A stretch of DNA of 64,000 nt from Neolentinus lepideus HHB14362 ss-1. Taxonomy: Eukaryota; Basidiomycota; Agaricomycetes; Gloeophyllales; Gloeophyllaceae. Of the stretch, positions 21,651 through 34,279 are shown in pieces. Under the pieces are notes generated by a model, which saw only the letters and a list, made by a program, of their open reading frames with translations, was not told where the DNA came from and did not search any database. The translations under genes and the position numbers were made by a program. Each line of letters opens with the position of its first letter. Position 1 is the first letter of the stretch. The DNA lies in assembly GCA_001632425.1 (NCBI GenBank), contig KV425566.1, positions 62,001-126,000 on the forward strand, written 5' to 3'.

Positions 21651-24600
21651 TCATCCTGTGCCTCGCCCCTCCCTCCTCCCCTTCTCGTATGTGACCTTCC
21701 CAGCGTCTCTCTTTCTCGCCTCCAGGACCTGTAGCTTCTCCGTAGCCACCATGTCAGCAATTACTTGTTTGACTAGGACCTCCAATGGAACATCTTCCAC
21801 AGGCTCAGTCATGGTCCGCAACACCCGAGATATCTTCCGGAAACCGTCAATGGATGCTCCTCACAGTGAACGCGATGTCTCTACTTACTTTGTTCTGCAT
21901 AGAGTCGTTTCTGGTCAGAGCGCGCACACGGCCCAGCACTTCGACATGGAGTGCCACGTCAAGCGCCACAGCTGACCGAGATTGATGGAGGAACATGAAG
22001 AGGTCAATCACAGATGACATTATCAATGCACTGGTAGCCTGATTGAAGGTCACGGTGTATCATTCGATTTGATGTCAGTGACAGTAAAGGAAATACACTC
22101 ACTGGCATACTCCCAGCCAGTGCATCTTCCTCGAAGGCCGCCAATACATGCTCAAACGGCAGCCAAAGATCATTCCAAAGCCTGTGCGACACGATATCCT
22201 CCTTATCACTCGGCGTCTCTTCGGCATTCTCCGTTTCATCATTAACGAGGTGAACCTTCCGCGCAAGTAACAACCACAATTTCACGGCGATGTATGCGTA
22301 GTTGATGTCAGCTCCAGTCAACCCTAGTGCGCTAGGGTCGGCGGCGTTGTAAACCTTGAGACATCTATGATAGACCAGCAGAAAGGCAGGAAAGCGCTCC
22401 AGCAGGACCCGCGGCGATGTTCTCAGGTTGGTGGATAGTGCTGTTACGAGCAGGACGTTCCAGGCGCGGACAGTGAGCGGCTGCCGGGAGAATCTCTGTA
22501 CCGCCTAAGTTCGTCAAATCAGACGCAGCAGTAAATACTTGCCTACACTCGCCTCTGATGGATAGTCAACTTGCTTTAGGAACACCTCTGAGCTGTCATC
22601 CGTCGTTCTGAGTATGAATCGTGAAACTGCTCGCGCACATGCGAAATCGGTGTCCGAATATATTGTAGGTGTCGAAGGGGAGGATAGATACCAGAGAGCG
22701 TCTTCGGCGATGTTGACGTTGAGATCGGAGAAAATCGCACTTCCAGGTCGTCCGTCGTACACGTCTGGCGAAGATAAGACCTACATAGTATGCATACGGT
22801 AACCGTGAGTCTGATGCAGAGGAGCATAACTCTGGAAATGATGTACCTCCAAGAGCCCTGTCAACGTCAAAGACGTTACACGAGTTTTACCTCTCAGGCC
22901 GTCAGACAGACAATCTAACATGGTTCCGATTACGATATTGTTGTAGTATCCTTCGCCCAGTCGCCGCCCCGGGGGTTGGACTCTCCCGTAAATACTCAAT
23001 GACACGTGAGCCAGACGCATGAGGCTCTCGCCCGATACATTGAAACGTATTAGACATGACCGTAGGACAATGTCCAAGGAGCGCATGAGTTCCTGGTCGG
23101 GGAGGATGAGTCAAATTTGAAGGTGTCAAGATAGCACTTACATGACTCCTGGCCTGGTTGTGTTCAATCAATGTCGCCGAAAGCATGAATAACGGGCTAG
23201 GATCGAACATCTCCGGCGCTTCTGCCATGCGCTTGGTGACAGATGCAAGTTGTTGACCCACGACTGAGGCTCGTCAATATGAAAAGGAAAAATCAATCTT
23301 TGATTGAAGAAGTCACTTACAGCTCATAAGTTCAGGGCTACAATCTTCGTGATATACGACGTCGACATAGTGATTAAGGTTATTGACCACTTGCTGAAGG
23401 TGCCGACGGTCGTTGTCCGGAGCTCTGCCAAGGGTGTCGCGGAGCAATGCCTCTCGCAGGGATAGGTCAATCTGTGTGGACTTTGTGTTCTTGTCAAGGT
23501 ACGTGAGAGTAACGAAGAATTGCAGATCCAAAGGTTTCTACGGGGAACAAGTCAGTTTGCATGGATGAAGACCTCCAGAAAGCAGCTTACTCTGCAGATT
23601 GCGGTAAAAATCCCGCTCCATACACGCCTGTCAGGAGAGCAAGCTCGCGTCAGGCCCAGAATATTGCGGAGATGGGCTTACGTGGCCAGCGCAGTCTCTA
23701 TGAACAATCGAAGCTGAGCAACTAGAGAATCTTCGTTGTTGTAGTTAAGCAATTTCATTGCCTTCACAGCCGTCTCTATTGACTCCCTAACGGAGAGGCA
23801 AGTTAACAGCCAAAGCTAAAAGGCTTATAAACCTGACGCACGAGATGACAACACTGGAAGTCGAGCCCCAACACTTGATATAGGCACTACAAATGGAAAG
23901 CGCGAGCTGCCGTAGTTCATATGCGGTGTCTAGGAGCATAACATCCATGGCACGTCTTACAGCTTGCCGCAAATCGGGGCCAAAGTGTTTCAGCGGTTTG
24001 CTATCGAAGTCATGCTTGTATATGACAATCAACAGAGCCTCCATGAGACGTTTGGCAGTGCCGCCTGGCATCTGTCTGAGATCCTGCTTGTTTATAAGAG
24101 CAAGGAGCACGTCGATGAATATTGATCCAACGAGTAACGGTGCTGGCGTTTCATCCTGGAAAAAAGGACCACCCACGGCTGAAGGTGCAAGATCGAATGG
24201 ATAGAAGGCGTCGAAAAGTGCAGGGAACTCGGCTATACACGGCAGTGCAGAATCTGAGATCTTTTCAAGGTCGTCGAATTGCACATAGAAGACGCTACCA
24301 CTGAGCGCGGGGACGGAAGAGATATCTGCGAATCCGAGAATATTGAGAAGTTGGGTCTTAATCCTCAGCAGCGTTATAATGTCAGTGGGGACGCCGTTGG
24401 CGATCATTTGCAGGCTTAGCAGAACGACGGATACCTGAGTTGAATATCAGGATACAATGATAGAAGTATGCTGGGACAGAAATGTACGAACCCGGAGAAG
24501 AGCCATGTCGGGATCGCTGTCAGCGCTGCTCATAGCTGAGTCTCTGGAAGATAAGCCATACATCGACTGTCCACGCGGCCGGTAAATACTTGTTCTTCGT

Positions 24601-27600
24601 TACGGACTTGGACTTACCAAATGGGCGGCAGCGGGGCCATCTTCACTATTGCCATTTTTCTGCAAATAATCATCTTCAAGGATCATCTCAACAATAACAT
24701 CCCACGACAGAACTATTAAATGTAAGCGAAAGCAAACCACATGCGAAATTGTGAACCGACCTTGCCACTCTGGAAAGTGAGGATGTAATTGCACGAGGAA
24801 CGAAACAAGCTCGACTCGCTGACCGATCGGGATCTTTGGTAACGCTTCATTCCAGCATGTAGTGATTGCTTCGAAGTGAGAAGGGAGTAAAGACTTCGAC
24901 CAGGTATCGATGGCCAATCGAATCTCTTCCTGACAGCACACAAGTTATAACTGAGTGAGATGGTTAAGAAGTCGTCTACCTTCTCATCAGCCCACAACGA
25001 TCGGAAGTAGTAATAGAACACATCAATAACCGAAGACCTGAACTGTCGATCCTCCACGTTGAAGGCAGGACTAGTTACATCCATGATTATTCGGAAGAGA
25101 CACGTGACAGCCTGGAAACTGTTGTGTGTATTGTAGCCATACTCGTCCGGAGAGAGACATGACTACTTACCGTAACTCCCAGCTGCTAGGCCGCTCGAAC
25201 ACATTGTGCAAAATCGAGCGGAAGGGCTGGATGTCAACAACAAGAAGGCGAAGAAGAAATCTCGTACGCATGTCTGCTATGGCATGGCTCTGGAGGTCGT
25301 AAAATCGCCAAGCACTGGATCCCAAGACCGTCAGGCGTATGCCGCTGATGTCACCAACCTGCGTACCATGCAAACAGGGCCTCCTCGTTTTTCATGATGA
25401 GATTATCAATCTCGTAAGACTCCAGCAATGTGGCTTCCTTCACAAGCATGTCGAAGAACTTCGCCACAATGATGGAGACATCTGCCACTGCACAGTCTAC
25501 GTACTTGCGAAGACAAGTGATTAGAGTGGCGTCGACAACAATGGGGTCATGCATTGCAGTCGCTCGAGTGTGCAGCTTTCTCCTACCTATGATATGAATG
25601 GTCTAATCAATACCGTACAGAAATCCACCAACCTTGACGGAAGGTACCGAATCTCTTCGTTGTTGACCAAGCCGACAGAAAGCAAAATCTGGCGCTCACA
25701 ACCAAAGAGCAAGAGGCAAACAGACAAAGACTGGCGAACGAATGAACAACTAATGTAGCCTTTAGTATTCTTACCGAAAGAAAAGAACAATTAAGTCGCT
25801 CACATAAGATGCATATTAGTGCCTCTCTGGATGCATTCAATCACTTCCTTGACAAAGTGCGAATGGAGAGAGACAATCACGTCCTGAAGCCGTTGACGGC
25901 CGAGGGATCTTAACCATGTTGATGCCAGTGCACCTCTAACAAGCAACTCTGCATGCTCCAAGGATGTGTTGTACTTCAACACGAAGGACGCAAATGTAGG
26001 GTATGTGTCGAAGGGTACGTCCACCCCAGCCGAAGTAAGAAATAATAACCAATGAAGACTTTGCCAGTACTGCTCCTTCTGCCCAGCAGCATTTGTGATA
26101 ATACGCCATGGATCTAAGCTAGTCAGAGCCTTCGCAGCAGTCCCAGAGGGATCACCGACGAGACTGTGACGCTGTGTCCCTTCTCCTTCACGGTTGAACA
26201 ACCGTAGCACTGTCGGTAGGGGCTGTATAAGATGATTAAGTTATGCCCAACATATACAGGAGCGCTGCACGTATCACACCTTTGTAGGCTGATATTCAGT
26301 GGATAGATGTTGAAGCCACAAGTAAGTGAGGTCGTCCATAATGGCGAATGTCACAGAAGCTTGTCCTAGCCTCATGAGGTATCTCAAACAATCGTCATGT
26401 CGTGACAGTTCCGCGCTCTAGAAAACAAAGCAAGCTCAATTCAAGTCCGCCAGAAAGATCCACTGGTAAACAGACACCCACCATATCCGATGAATTATCA
26501 TCAGTCAACGTGTCACCCGCCATATCCCTGTGAGCGAACTTGTCGCATATGTTATACAGCATAGCAGCATATGCATCCATGTCTAGGCTGTGCAAAGCAA
26601 GGAGCCACCTAGCTGTATACTGGTACAGCAAGGCCCTTCTACACGCAACATAGTCGCCACCATTGTTCGTTGACGTAGGTGGTGTATGTCGCAGATCCTG
26701 CGCCGATGGCCAAGACTGTGCTTCCGTCCTAGAACGAACGCCGGGGAGAGGACGCGACCGAGCTACGTAGTCTCGCAGGATGCTAGCCAAATTCTCGTCC
26801 TGGTTTAACTGCTGTAAGCCTATGAATGCGAATATACGCATAACCCACTTGCCTCGGTGAGTATCCATCTGACAACGCTGGTACAAAGTCTTACCCGGGC
26901 GTAGTCGGAAGTCAATTCGTTTGGCCACAGCCTCCTTACTAAGAGAAGAAGGCCAGCTTCGTTTACAGAGAGGTCCAGATCACTCAGACATACTTCAACA
27001 GCAGCTACAAGATGCTCGACGTCGGATGATTCGTCCAATCCAAATGGCAGGCTGAAAGAGCACTCAACTATGCACGGGTCTTCCAATTCGTTGAATAAAA
27101 TTCCGCTGCGATCAACACGCTCAAAGAAGCCCAGCTGATGCGTGTGGCGAAGAAACAGGCGAGCAGCGGCGTCAGAGTACACGCAGAAACCCCGCGCCAA
27201 TGCATCCCGCATACGAGCTAGGGATACAGTCTGGTACGATGTCCTGCATGCATCCGCAGTCTCAGGCTCTGCCACGCTTAGGAGGCCCAGAGATACATGA
27301 GATGGCAAGAGATTGTCATCTGATGTCTTCAAGAGCGACGAGATATAAGTCAAAGTTGACCAATCATAAAATATGGAGTGCTCCGAAGGCCTCACACGGT
27401 TAGAGGAAAGGTACTCCTCCAGGGCAGGGGAAGACGCGGAAGAAGTGGAGGATAGCGAAGATTCGAGAGCTCTAGTAATTGTGTGTATCTCGAACTCTTC
27501 CAATTCATTTCCCTTCATGCTTGCAAGGATAGGGATGCCATTCCGACGGTTGACCACAACAGACCCCATGATCAGACCGTTGTTCAGGATCTGGAGTTGC

Positions 27601-29819
27601 ATCCACAATACACCGTGGAGTATGGAAAGCTCCTCGTACGTCAGACGGGATAAACCGTTTGTAAGCGCTAGGCTCTCCCGGTAATAGTCATTGAAAGATG
27701 CCCGTAAGTCGCCCCAGCTAAGAGTAATGTAACTAGCATCCACCACGATGGCTCGACAAGCCGAAACTTCAGATACCGACTGTGTTGACATACACGAGGA
27801 ATGTGCAAAAAGATTGCAGTGCGAGCATCGGAGGCCCTGAGCGCTGTAGCCCCACAAAGGTTTTCGACACACGAAGCACAGGCACAAGGTGAAGATGTTG
27901 ACCAACCGAAACACGTGACCTTTCACTCTGATTTCTCCCGCACCTTCTTCCGCACCAGCTGGCAGTAAATGACAAAACCGATACACTGCTACCTTCTGGC
28001 GATTGGAGTCGTCGGCAAGGGTGTATTCCGAGAGGTGACTACCTTCGGGATAGTCATAGCAATCGAAGTGGACTGCGCAAGTGCACAGAGGGCACAGGAG
28101 TCCAAATCCTCGCATGAGCTGCGAACAGGCGCGACAGAAGAAGCCAACATTGCCCTCTGCCAGTACTGACGAGGACATAATGAAATTCCAGGCCATGAAC
28201 TGGTGTGAATACGCATGGTGATGATGGGGACGGCCTTGAGCGATCCTGTTTTCGCCACGTTCGACGGATTCCCAATAGGTCATAACCGGGAATCTTCGGC
28301 TGACAGATATATGCCCTATAGCTCTAGGCCATAATGTAGTCAAGAGGCTAAGAGCAAAGTGTCTTGCCTTGGGAGGAGAATAAGCGACTACGTTGAGCAC
28401 ATCCAAGCAAGCATCCCGCTTGAGGCTGACGAGAGTTGCGATCACACGGTACAAGTTGAAAAGGGTAGAAGCTGGTGCGGCATCCACGATATTTTCGCCT
28501 ATCACAGATACCAGCGGTTGAACGAGGGACGACAGAAAATATATGGATAGCGACTGCGAAGGACTATTGGTGGACTGGATGCTTTTCGTAGATTGACCAG
28601 GCTTTGTCCAAGGAATCCAGGCGGGCTGCTGGTCCTCGTCCTCATCCGGGGCTTCTTGAACGCGGATAGATATTGAAGGTGCTCTAGACGCGTCATGACC
28701 AGTATCCGTGGCATCTAAGTCACTCGAAGGTTATTGCTTCGCTTAACTTATGCACAAGTCGCTGACCTTCGCTAAAACTTGAATCGGCACCTTGTATGCG
28801 TCTGAGATCATCAAGCATCTCACGGAAGATCCAGTCATTAAAGATGATTAGCAGCCGAGTGTGCATTTCGGCCTTGAAAGTGACAAACGCTGGCATAAGT
28901 GCCGTCCCAATTCGAGACAGTATTTGAGGATCATATCTATACATTTTACAAAGAACCAGAACGACGTCCAGGGTTACAGATTGCAAGGCATTTGGTGGCC
29001 GAGCAGGGCCAGGTGCAGGTGTCTGAAATCGACAGTCCTCCGATATAATTGATGAAAGGAGGGTTAGACAGTCGCTCAAGATGTCCTGCGTCCGAATACT
29101 GACCCCTGTAGCAGGAGATGGGGATCGAGACTTCCGACCCATGGGCCGCAGGCTACGTCGTCGAGAACGGAAGGGTAAATGTGATTTGCCAGAGGTACTC
29201 CCAAAATCTGATCCTGGAACTCTAAACAATACTTTGGTGAGATAGACTTTCATCCGCAACTAGTTATCTACCTGGTGTCGAGCTGCCATCCGTTTGCCTC
29301 CAACTCCAGCAAGGAGGCCCTCAGTCTTATTAATATAGCTGCAGTGATATCGGTGGAGAAACTTTGTTTGTCCTTTTCTTCATCTTCGTCACTGTCGTCT
29401 TGGACAGTCAGTATTTTCTGGTTCATCTCGCGCCTGCCGGCCTGGAACGCCGCTACGCTCTTGAGGGTTGTAGCCAGGACTCTAGCATTTCTGTCATTTT
29501 TGAAGGGCTCTTCGTATATCCATGCATCGAAGAAAGAGGGTGGAGCAGGTCTCCTTCGCAACTCGTCCAGAAACGACCCGATGAGACGAAGCAGACCTTC
29601 ATGAGACTTATTCCGAATATCGTGGCGCACTCGATTCACGGGCGAGTAAGGAAGCTCTTCGAACACAGCGTCAGGGTGTAAATAAGCAGCTTTCTCCCCG
29701 AAGGCGACCTTCTCCTGTGTTGGTGTAGCTGTCGTTATTTCAATCTCCTTGAAGGGTTCCTGGATGTTGCTTGTGTCTATCTGCAGTCGGTGTTGCGCAT
29801 AGAAAGACTCTTGGTCCAT
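21651..29819 (-). CDS. Very large protein with tandem C1-type zinc fingers, possibly UNC80-like
   Basis: An ~8.2-kb gene on the minus strand. Frames join from 29819 (MDQESFYAQH) through many short introns to a stop at 21651. The N-terminal part contains FFDAWIYEEPF, an acidic stretch DDSDEDEEKD and a basic Ser/Arg-rich segment. Near 28205-27750 lie two zinc-finger units. The first is C-x2-C-x10-C-x2-C-x4-H-x2-C. The second is H-x12-C-x2-C-x13-C-x2-C-x4-H-x2-C, the exact C1 (phorbol-ester/DAG) spacing. The rest is helical, with conserved-looking blocks (AITTCWNEALPKIP, LSWDVIVEMILEDDY) suggesting HEAT-like repeats. Gene annotation sometimes labels such proteins as unc-13-like because of the C1 domain. 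The overall plan reminds me more of the UNC80/UNC79 channel scaffolds, which would pair with the fungal Cch1 channel. That assignment is tentative. Confidence 0.7.
27750..28205 (-). other. Tandem C1-type zinc-finger region of the large protein
   Basis: Encodes FFCRAC...CPLC...HFDC followed about 70 residues later by CFVC...CSHC...HSSC. The second unit matches canonical C1 spacing except for a longer gap before the last Cys (11 rather than 7). Lipid binding cannot be predicted from this. The first unit lacks a His at the usual -13 position. Confidence 0.75.
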
Positions 29820-30141
29820 TAGAATCCGGGAGTCGAGCTCGAGATGCTCATATACATGGGCAATTAAGTTAAGCCGTCAGACTCGCGCGCGGATGGCACC
29901 GAACTAGATAGTTGCTCGTCCTGAATCTTATCTAGGAGACACCGTATCAAGTCTAGCACTGAACGACAACCAAGGGTGTCGGCTCCACAGTGTAATCCTT
30001 GGAAGAGCTATGTGAACTGGCGACCTGTGCAGGAGAGCTTGCAGTACAGTGCTGATGAGCGGTGCCAATTGATACACAAGTTACCAAATGCGAAGGTTTA
30101 CCGCTTTTAGCCTTTCCTTCGGCTTTCAAACATCTTCATCG
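29820..30141. other. Divergent intergenic region, large C1 gene / TMA7
   Basis: 322 bp between divergent starts. No ORF or RNA gene is seen. A pyrimidine-rich tract (cttttagcctttccttcggctttc, about 30103-30127) just before the TMA7 ATG looks like a housekeeping 5' UTR/core promoter. Confidence 0.5.
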
Positions 30142-30567
30142 ATGTCCGGTAGACAAGGCGGTAAGCTTAAGCCTCTCAAGGTACTCGTCATGCAAGAGAA
30201 ATACATAGGATCCCTGTCTCACTGGGCACCGTGATTGTAGGCGCCGAAGAAGGACACGAAAAACGAGGACGAGGACGACAAGGCTTTCAAGGAGAGGAAG
30301 AAGGCTGAAGAGAAAGCCCTCAAAGATGCTCGCGAGAAAGGTGAGTCGTGTTACATTCCGCAACGGACTACTAATACTGATACAGGTGTCGGATTATAGC
30401 TGCCAAAGGTTAGTGTTTATCACTACGAGCCATGCGCTTAAGACAGTAGACTTATGTCAATGCGCTTAGGCGGCGCGCCTGGTGGTGGTATCAAGAAGTA
30501 CGTGATCCTACCTTCCCGTTTACCGTGACTCTTGACTGTTTCTATCAAGATCGGGGAAGAAATAGTT
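30142..30567 (+). CDS. TMA7: Translation machinery-associated protein Tma7
   Basis: A very small basic protein (63 residues) that associates with ribosomes. Five exons: 30142-30180, 30241-30340, 30400-30408, 30470-30497 and 30552-30567. The N terminus is MSGRQGGKLKPLK. The middle is acidic then Lys/Glu-rich (KNEDEDDKAFKERKKAEEK), and the C terminus is AAKGGAPGGGIKKSGKK, the family hallmark. The third exon is only 9 nt and encodes the AAK of the conserved AAKGG motif. All introns are GT-AG, 54-61 nt, and intron 2 has a clear tactaat branch point. The gene is too fragmented for ORF-based calling. The full family pattern makes the assignment firm. Confidence 0.9.
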
Positions 30568-31092
30568 TGGAAGCACTCGACTCGTTCGTTGTGTTACCGC
30601 ACTCGGCACACTGATGCTTGTCAATACTACGCCAGTCCCTGCTTACTCCTCTTCCACCGAAGAAAGCTACTCTGAGGTGGAGAGCAGAATTGCCTTCATC
30701 CCTCATACGTACTGTGATAGACTGTGATGTCCAGGCGGGGAAATCGGGAAACATAACATTCTGCGCGTGTTCATTATATGTTCCGCGCACGAGAGAAACG
30801 ATGCATTTCCCATCTCAGTGAGATTGCTTTTCCGAAGTGTCCATTTGGCTGTCGATCATCTGCAACTCGAACATGCGCATCAGGAGAAGCGTGCCAGCTC
30901 GATGGCGCTGTCTCATGTCGGGCTAAACGATTTATGGTCGCATTTGAGCGTGTCGTCACATCGTAGTCTCGTAGAAAATCTGTTGTAGATTCGGGACTCA
31001 TTTCTACTTGAGTAAAGCTAGCAGTCTACCATAGCCGAGCGGGGAGACAGCGGACTGGAGCAGGAAGTATTGGCCTTGTTTGTACACGAAGA
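30568..31092. other. Intergenic region between TMA7 and the striatin gene
   Basis: 525 bp with overlapping short open frames on both strands and no recognisable motif or splice-consistent gene. Likely TMA7 terminator and striatin promoter/5' UTR. Confidence 0.5.
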
Positions 31093-33984
31093 ATGATGCT
31101 TTCCAACGCCGCGACGCGACTTGCCTCAAAGCACTTGCAAGCTCACGACAACACCCCTGGCCCTCAGCAGTCCTCCATACGACTTCCTATGTTGAGCTCG
31201 CTCGGTCTCCCGCCAAATCCCCAGCAGAGCCAACAACAAGGAGGACAGCAGATTCAGCAGCAGCCACAGCAGCAGCAGGGACCCCAGAACAATGGTCTTC
31301 CCCCTCCTCCACTTCAGAATGGCCAGGACTTCACGCTCTCCAGCGTGTTGCACTTTCTCCAGACAGAGTGGAGAAGATATGAGCGCGACCGTAATGAGTG
31401 GGAGATTGAACGGGCGGAAATGAGGGTAAGTGGTTTTCGTACTTCACATCGCGTCCCAACTCATGAGGATCGCGCCAGGCTCGTATTGCTCTGCTCGAAG
31501 GTGAACGACGTTCCTTCGACAATGTCAAGGTTGATCTCATGCGGCGTATAAAAATGCTGGAGTATGCCCTGCGAATGGAACGGTACGTCGAGCTGGCTTC
31601 GTGCACACGGACGGCTTCTCATGAGGATGCTTCAAGTTCGAAGCAGCTGTCACAACCTTCGTCTGCTCCGCCAGCCAAACTTGCATCTACTCAGACGCAG
31701 AATGCTCAGAAAGATGAGACTGGTAGCCATAAAGAGGGGAGTAGTGGTAGCTCGCCGCGTAGTGAAGGTGCGTGTACGCTTTCTACCGTGAGTCTACAAA
31801 CTAAGCCTTCCCCAGACATTCCGCTGCCACCTGAGAACCGTATGTCTGTCGGCTCCATGCCCAACGGTGCACTGGGCTCGGGTCCATCTGGCAGACCCCT
31901 TACATGGGCCGGCAACTTCTCTCTGCCTAACGGGCCGGCAACAGGTACTGTGGCTCTGGGGAAGCCTCCTCCTGGGCGGGACCCGAAAAGTCGTGCAAGG
32001 AGTCGGGATTTCCTGAAACAGTAAGTTTTGCGTAGAATATACCAACACTGTTTGCTGCATATACTGAAATCCATGTAACGTAGATGTTTACAGGAAGTTT
32101 CATACTTAACATCTCCTCAGGCTATGAACCCCCTCCCGAACCGCCCGATAATGAACAGTGGTTCGCTACCCCTCTCTTTGCCCAATGTGCCACCGTTTGA
32201 GCAGATGCCGTACAACGGTCGACCTAGGAAGGTCATGCCTGAGGTCGGGAAGGAATATCCGATCATGAATGGCATGAATATGATGTCTGGTCCGTCATCC
32301 GCGCCTGCAGCTTCGGGAGGCCAAATCCAACCGCTGGAGCGAAGTAATCCGCTAGGTAATGGCATGATGCCTCCACCTCAGCAGCAGCAGCCACCTACTG
32401 GACCTGGGGGCTCATTGCCTCAGCAACCACCGCAAGGTCAGCCACCGCAAGGCCAGGAACCCAAGGACGGAGATGAACCACGGCAGTTGACTGCAATTTT
32501 CCGACCCGATGATGATTGGAAAGAGAAGTTGAGATTGTCACATGAGGCGGCCGAGCAGATGCGGCTAGAAAGGTCAGGTCCATCTGGGATGTCAGCTATT
32601 GGCATCGCATCGTGGCAGAGAGGTACGCGTGAGGAGGAAGATGATGGGAAGGAAGAGGAAGACGTGGAGGATGATGAGTCCAGCGTAGTAGGCGAGGGCG
32701 ATGATAGTAAGGTGTGGAAGACAAAACGAACCTTAAGGAAGTCAGTGCAATAATTCGAGATGCCAGCGTGGCTTGATTTGCTAATATGCTGTCTAGTCAT
32801 CTTGATGCCGTGCGAGCGGTTGCATTCCACCCCATCGAGCTGTGTCTTGTGACAGGCGGTGACGACTGCACCATCAAAATCTGGAGAATGGATGTTAATG
32901 GCCTTACATCATCTGTGTGCGTCGAAATCTACCGTACTTCTACGCATATGCTAATCATGACTTCTGCCTCCACGTTCTTCAGGGCACGTCCCATAACAGA
33001 AGTCGAGCCGCAATTGACGTTGCGAGGACATTCTGCGGGCATTACTCGGCTGATCATCTCACCGTCGAAACAACTTATCTATTCTGCGTCGCTGGATTCT
33101 TCAATTCGTGTCTGGGCGCTGCCTTCTCAATCACATACTACCTACGCGCCTTTCGATAGGTCAAGAATCCGCGGAGAGCTCATCGGACATACTGACGCAG
33201 TATGGGACTTGGCTCTCGTTAGAGACGAGAGTACCCTGATAAGCTGTGGCGCCGAGGGATCGGTCAAAGTCTGGGATGTTAGCGGCCCCTCGGGAGGCTC
33301 GCTGAAGCTGACATGGACTTATGCCGGACTTGAGAGCAATACTGATGAGGTTCCGAGTGATGATGATCTTCCGGGGGCGACGGCCGTTGAGGCTATCCGA
33401 GTTGATCTAAAAAGGGTTGCAGTGGCCTACCAGAACGCAGCTATCAAAATCTTCGATATCGAAACTGGGAAGGAAGTGAATCAGTTGCAGGGTGAAGCAA
33501 CACAAGGTTCGTAGTTTACTCAAGTAGTAGGACATGCTACTCACGCGTTGTGGGAGTAGATGGAAGCCCTGCAATGCAGGTGAATAGCATGGTATCGCAT
33601 CCGACAATGCCAATGCTTGTAACAGCTCATGAGGACAAGCACATCCGGATCTTCGATATTACGACAGGTTCGTCTGGACAGTCATTCTCCAGTGGAATAT
33701 ATCGTAATTAGGACACAGGGCAATGCACACACTCGATGTTGGCGCATCTTGATGCTGTCACATCGCTGTCTATCGACTCGTCTGGATTTTCGCTGGTGTC
33801 TGGAAGCCATGATTGCTCGGTCCGGTTCTGGGACCTATTGGGCTCTCGGTCGTGCGTTCAGGAGATCACAGTGCACCGGGAAAAGGCACAGGAGGGCGTG
33901 CTGGACGTGCAATTCCATCCCTCGCTGCCATTCATGGCAAGTGCGGGAGCAGACGGTGTTGTGAAATTGTACGCGTCGTCATAA
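31093..33984 (+). CDS. Striatin-family scaffold (STRIPAK subunit)
   Basis: Striatins (Far8/PRO11 in ascomycetes) scaffold PP2A and kinases in the STRIPAK complex, which controls hyphal fusion and fruiting. Exon 1 has a glutamine-rich stretch followed by the striatin N-terminal domain: [20 protein letters not shown]. It continues across an intron into [15 protein letters not shown] and [20 protein letters not shown], the caveolin-binding/coiled-coil region. The middle is Ser/Pro/Gln-rich (32.1-32.5 kb) with an acidic segment [17 protein letters not shown]. The C-terminal half is a WD40 propeller: [60 protein letters not shown] and a final VKLYASS. The start could be the first or second of two adjacent ATGs. 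Introns are hand-placed; the family call is firm. Confidence 0.92.
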
Positions 33985-34279
33985 TATGCCTGGGGATCCA
34001 TTTCGCTTTCTTTTCGGGACTGTCTTTTTACGATATGCTTTCGAAGTTGTTTGTAGATGCATTATACCAATCTTTGCATGATGAGTTCCATTGAGGGAGA
34101 CAGCACGTGCGATGGAAGCCTAAATGGGCAGCGCGGCCGAGCTGAAGAGCGCGTACACTGCCGCCATTGTCGCAAACGATCCCGGCGCATTTATTATAGT
34201 TGCCTCGCACATCTGGCTTAATTGATCTACTGATCCTCTCAGGCTTTCGGCTTGTTTGACGTCAGGAATACCACCATTT
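33985..34279. other. Intergenic/5' leader region upstream of the cap methyltransferase
   Basis: 295 bp between the striatin stop and the methyltransferase ATG. It contains a 33-codon upstream open frame at 34124-34225 (annotated separately) and otherwise nothing recognisable. Confidence 0.5.
34124..34225 (+). other. Candidate 33-codon uORF
   Basis: An ATG-to-TGA frame of 33 codons (begins MGSAAELKSAY, ends ASHIWLN) lies 54 nt upstream of the cap methyltransferase start. If the transcript begins before 34124, this would be an upstream ORF able to reduce translation of the main frame. I found no splice that joins it in phase to the methyltransferase. No family is recognised. Confidence 0.35.
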
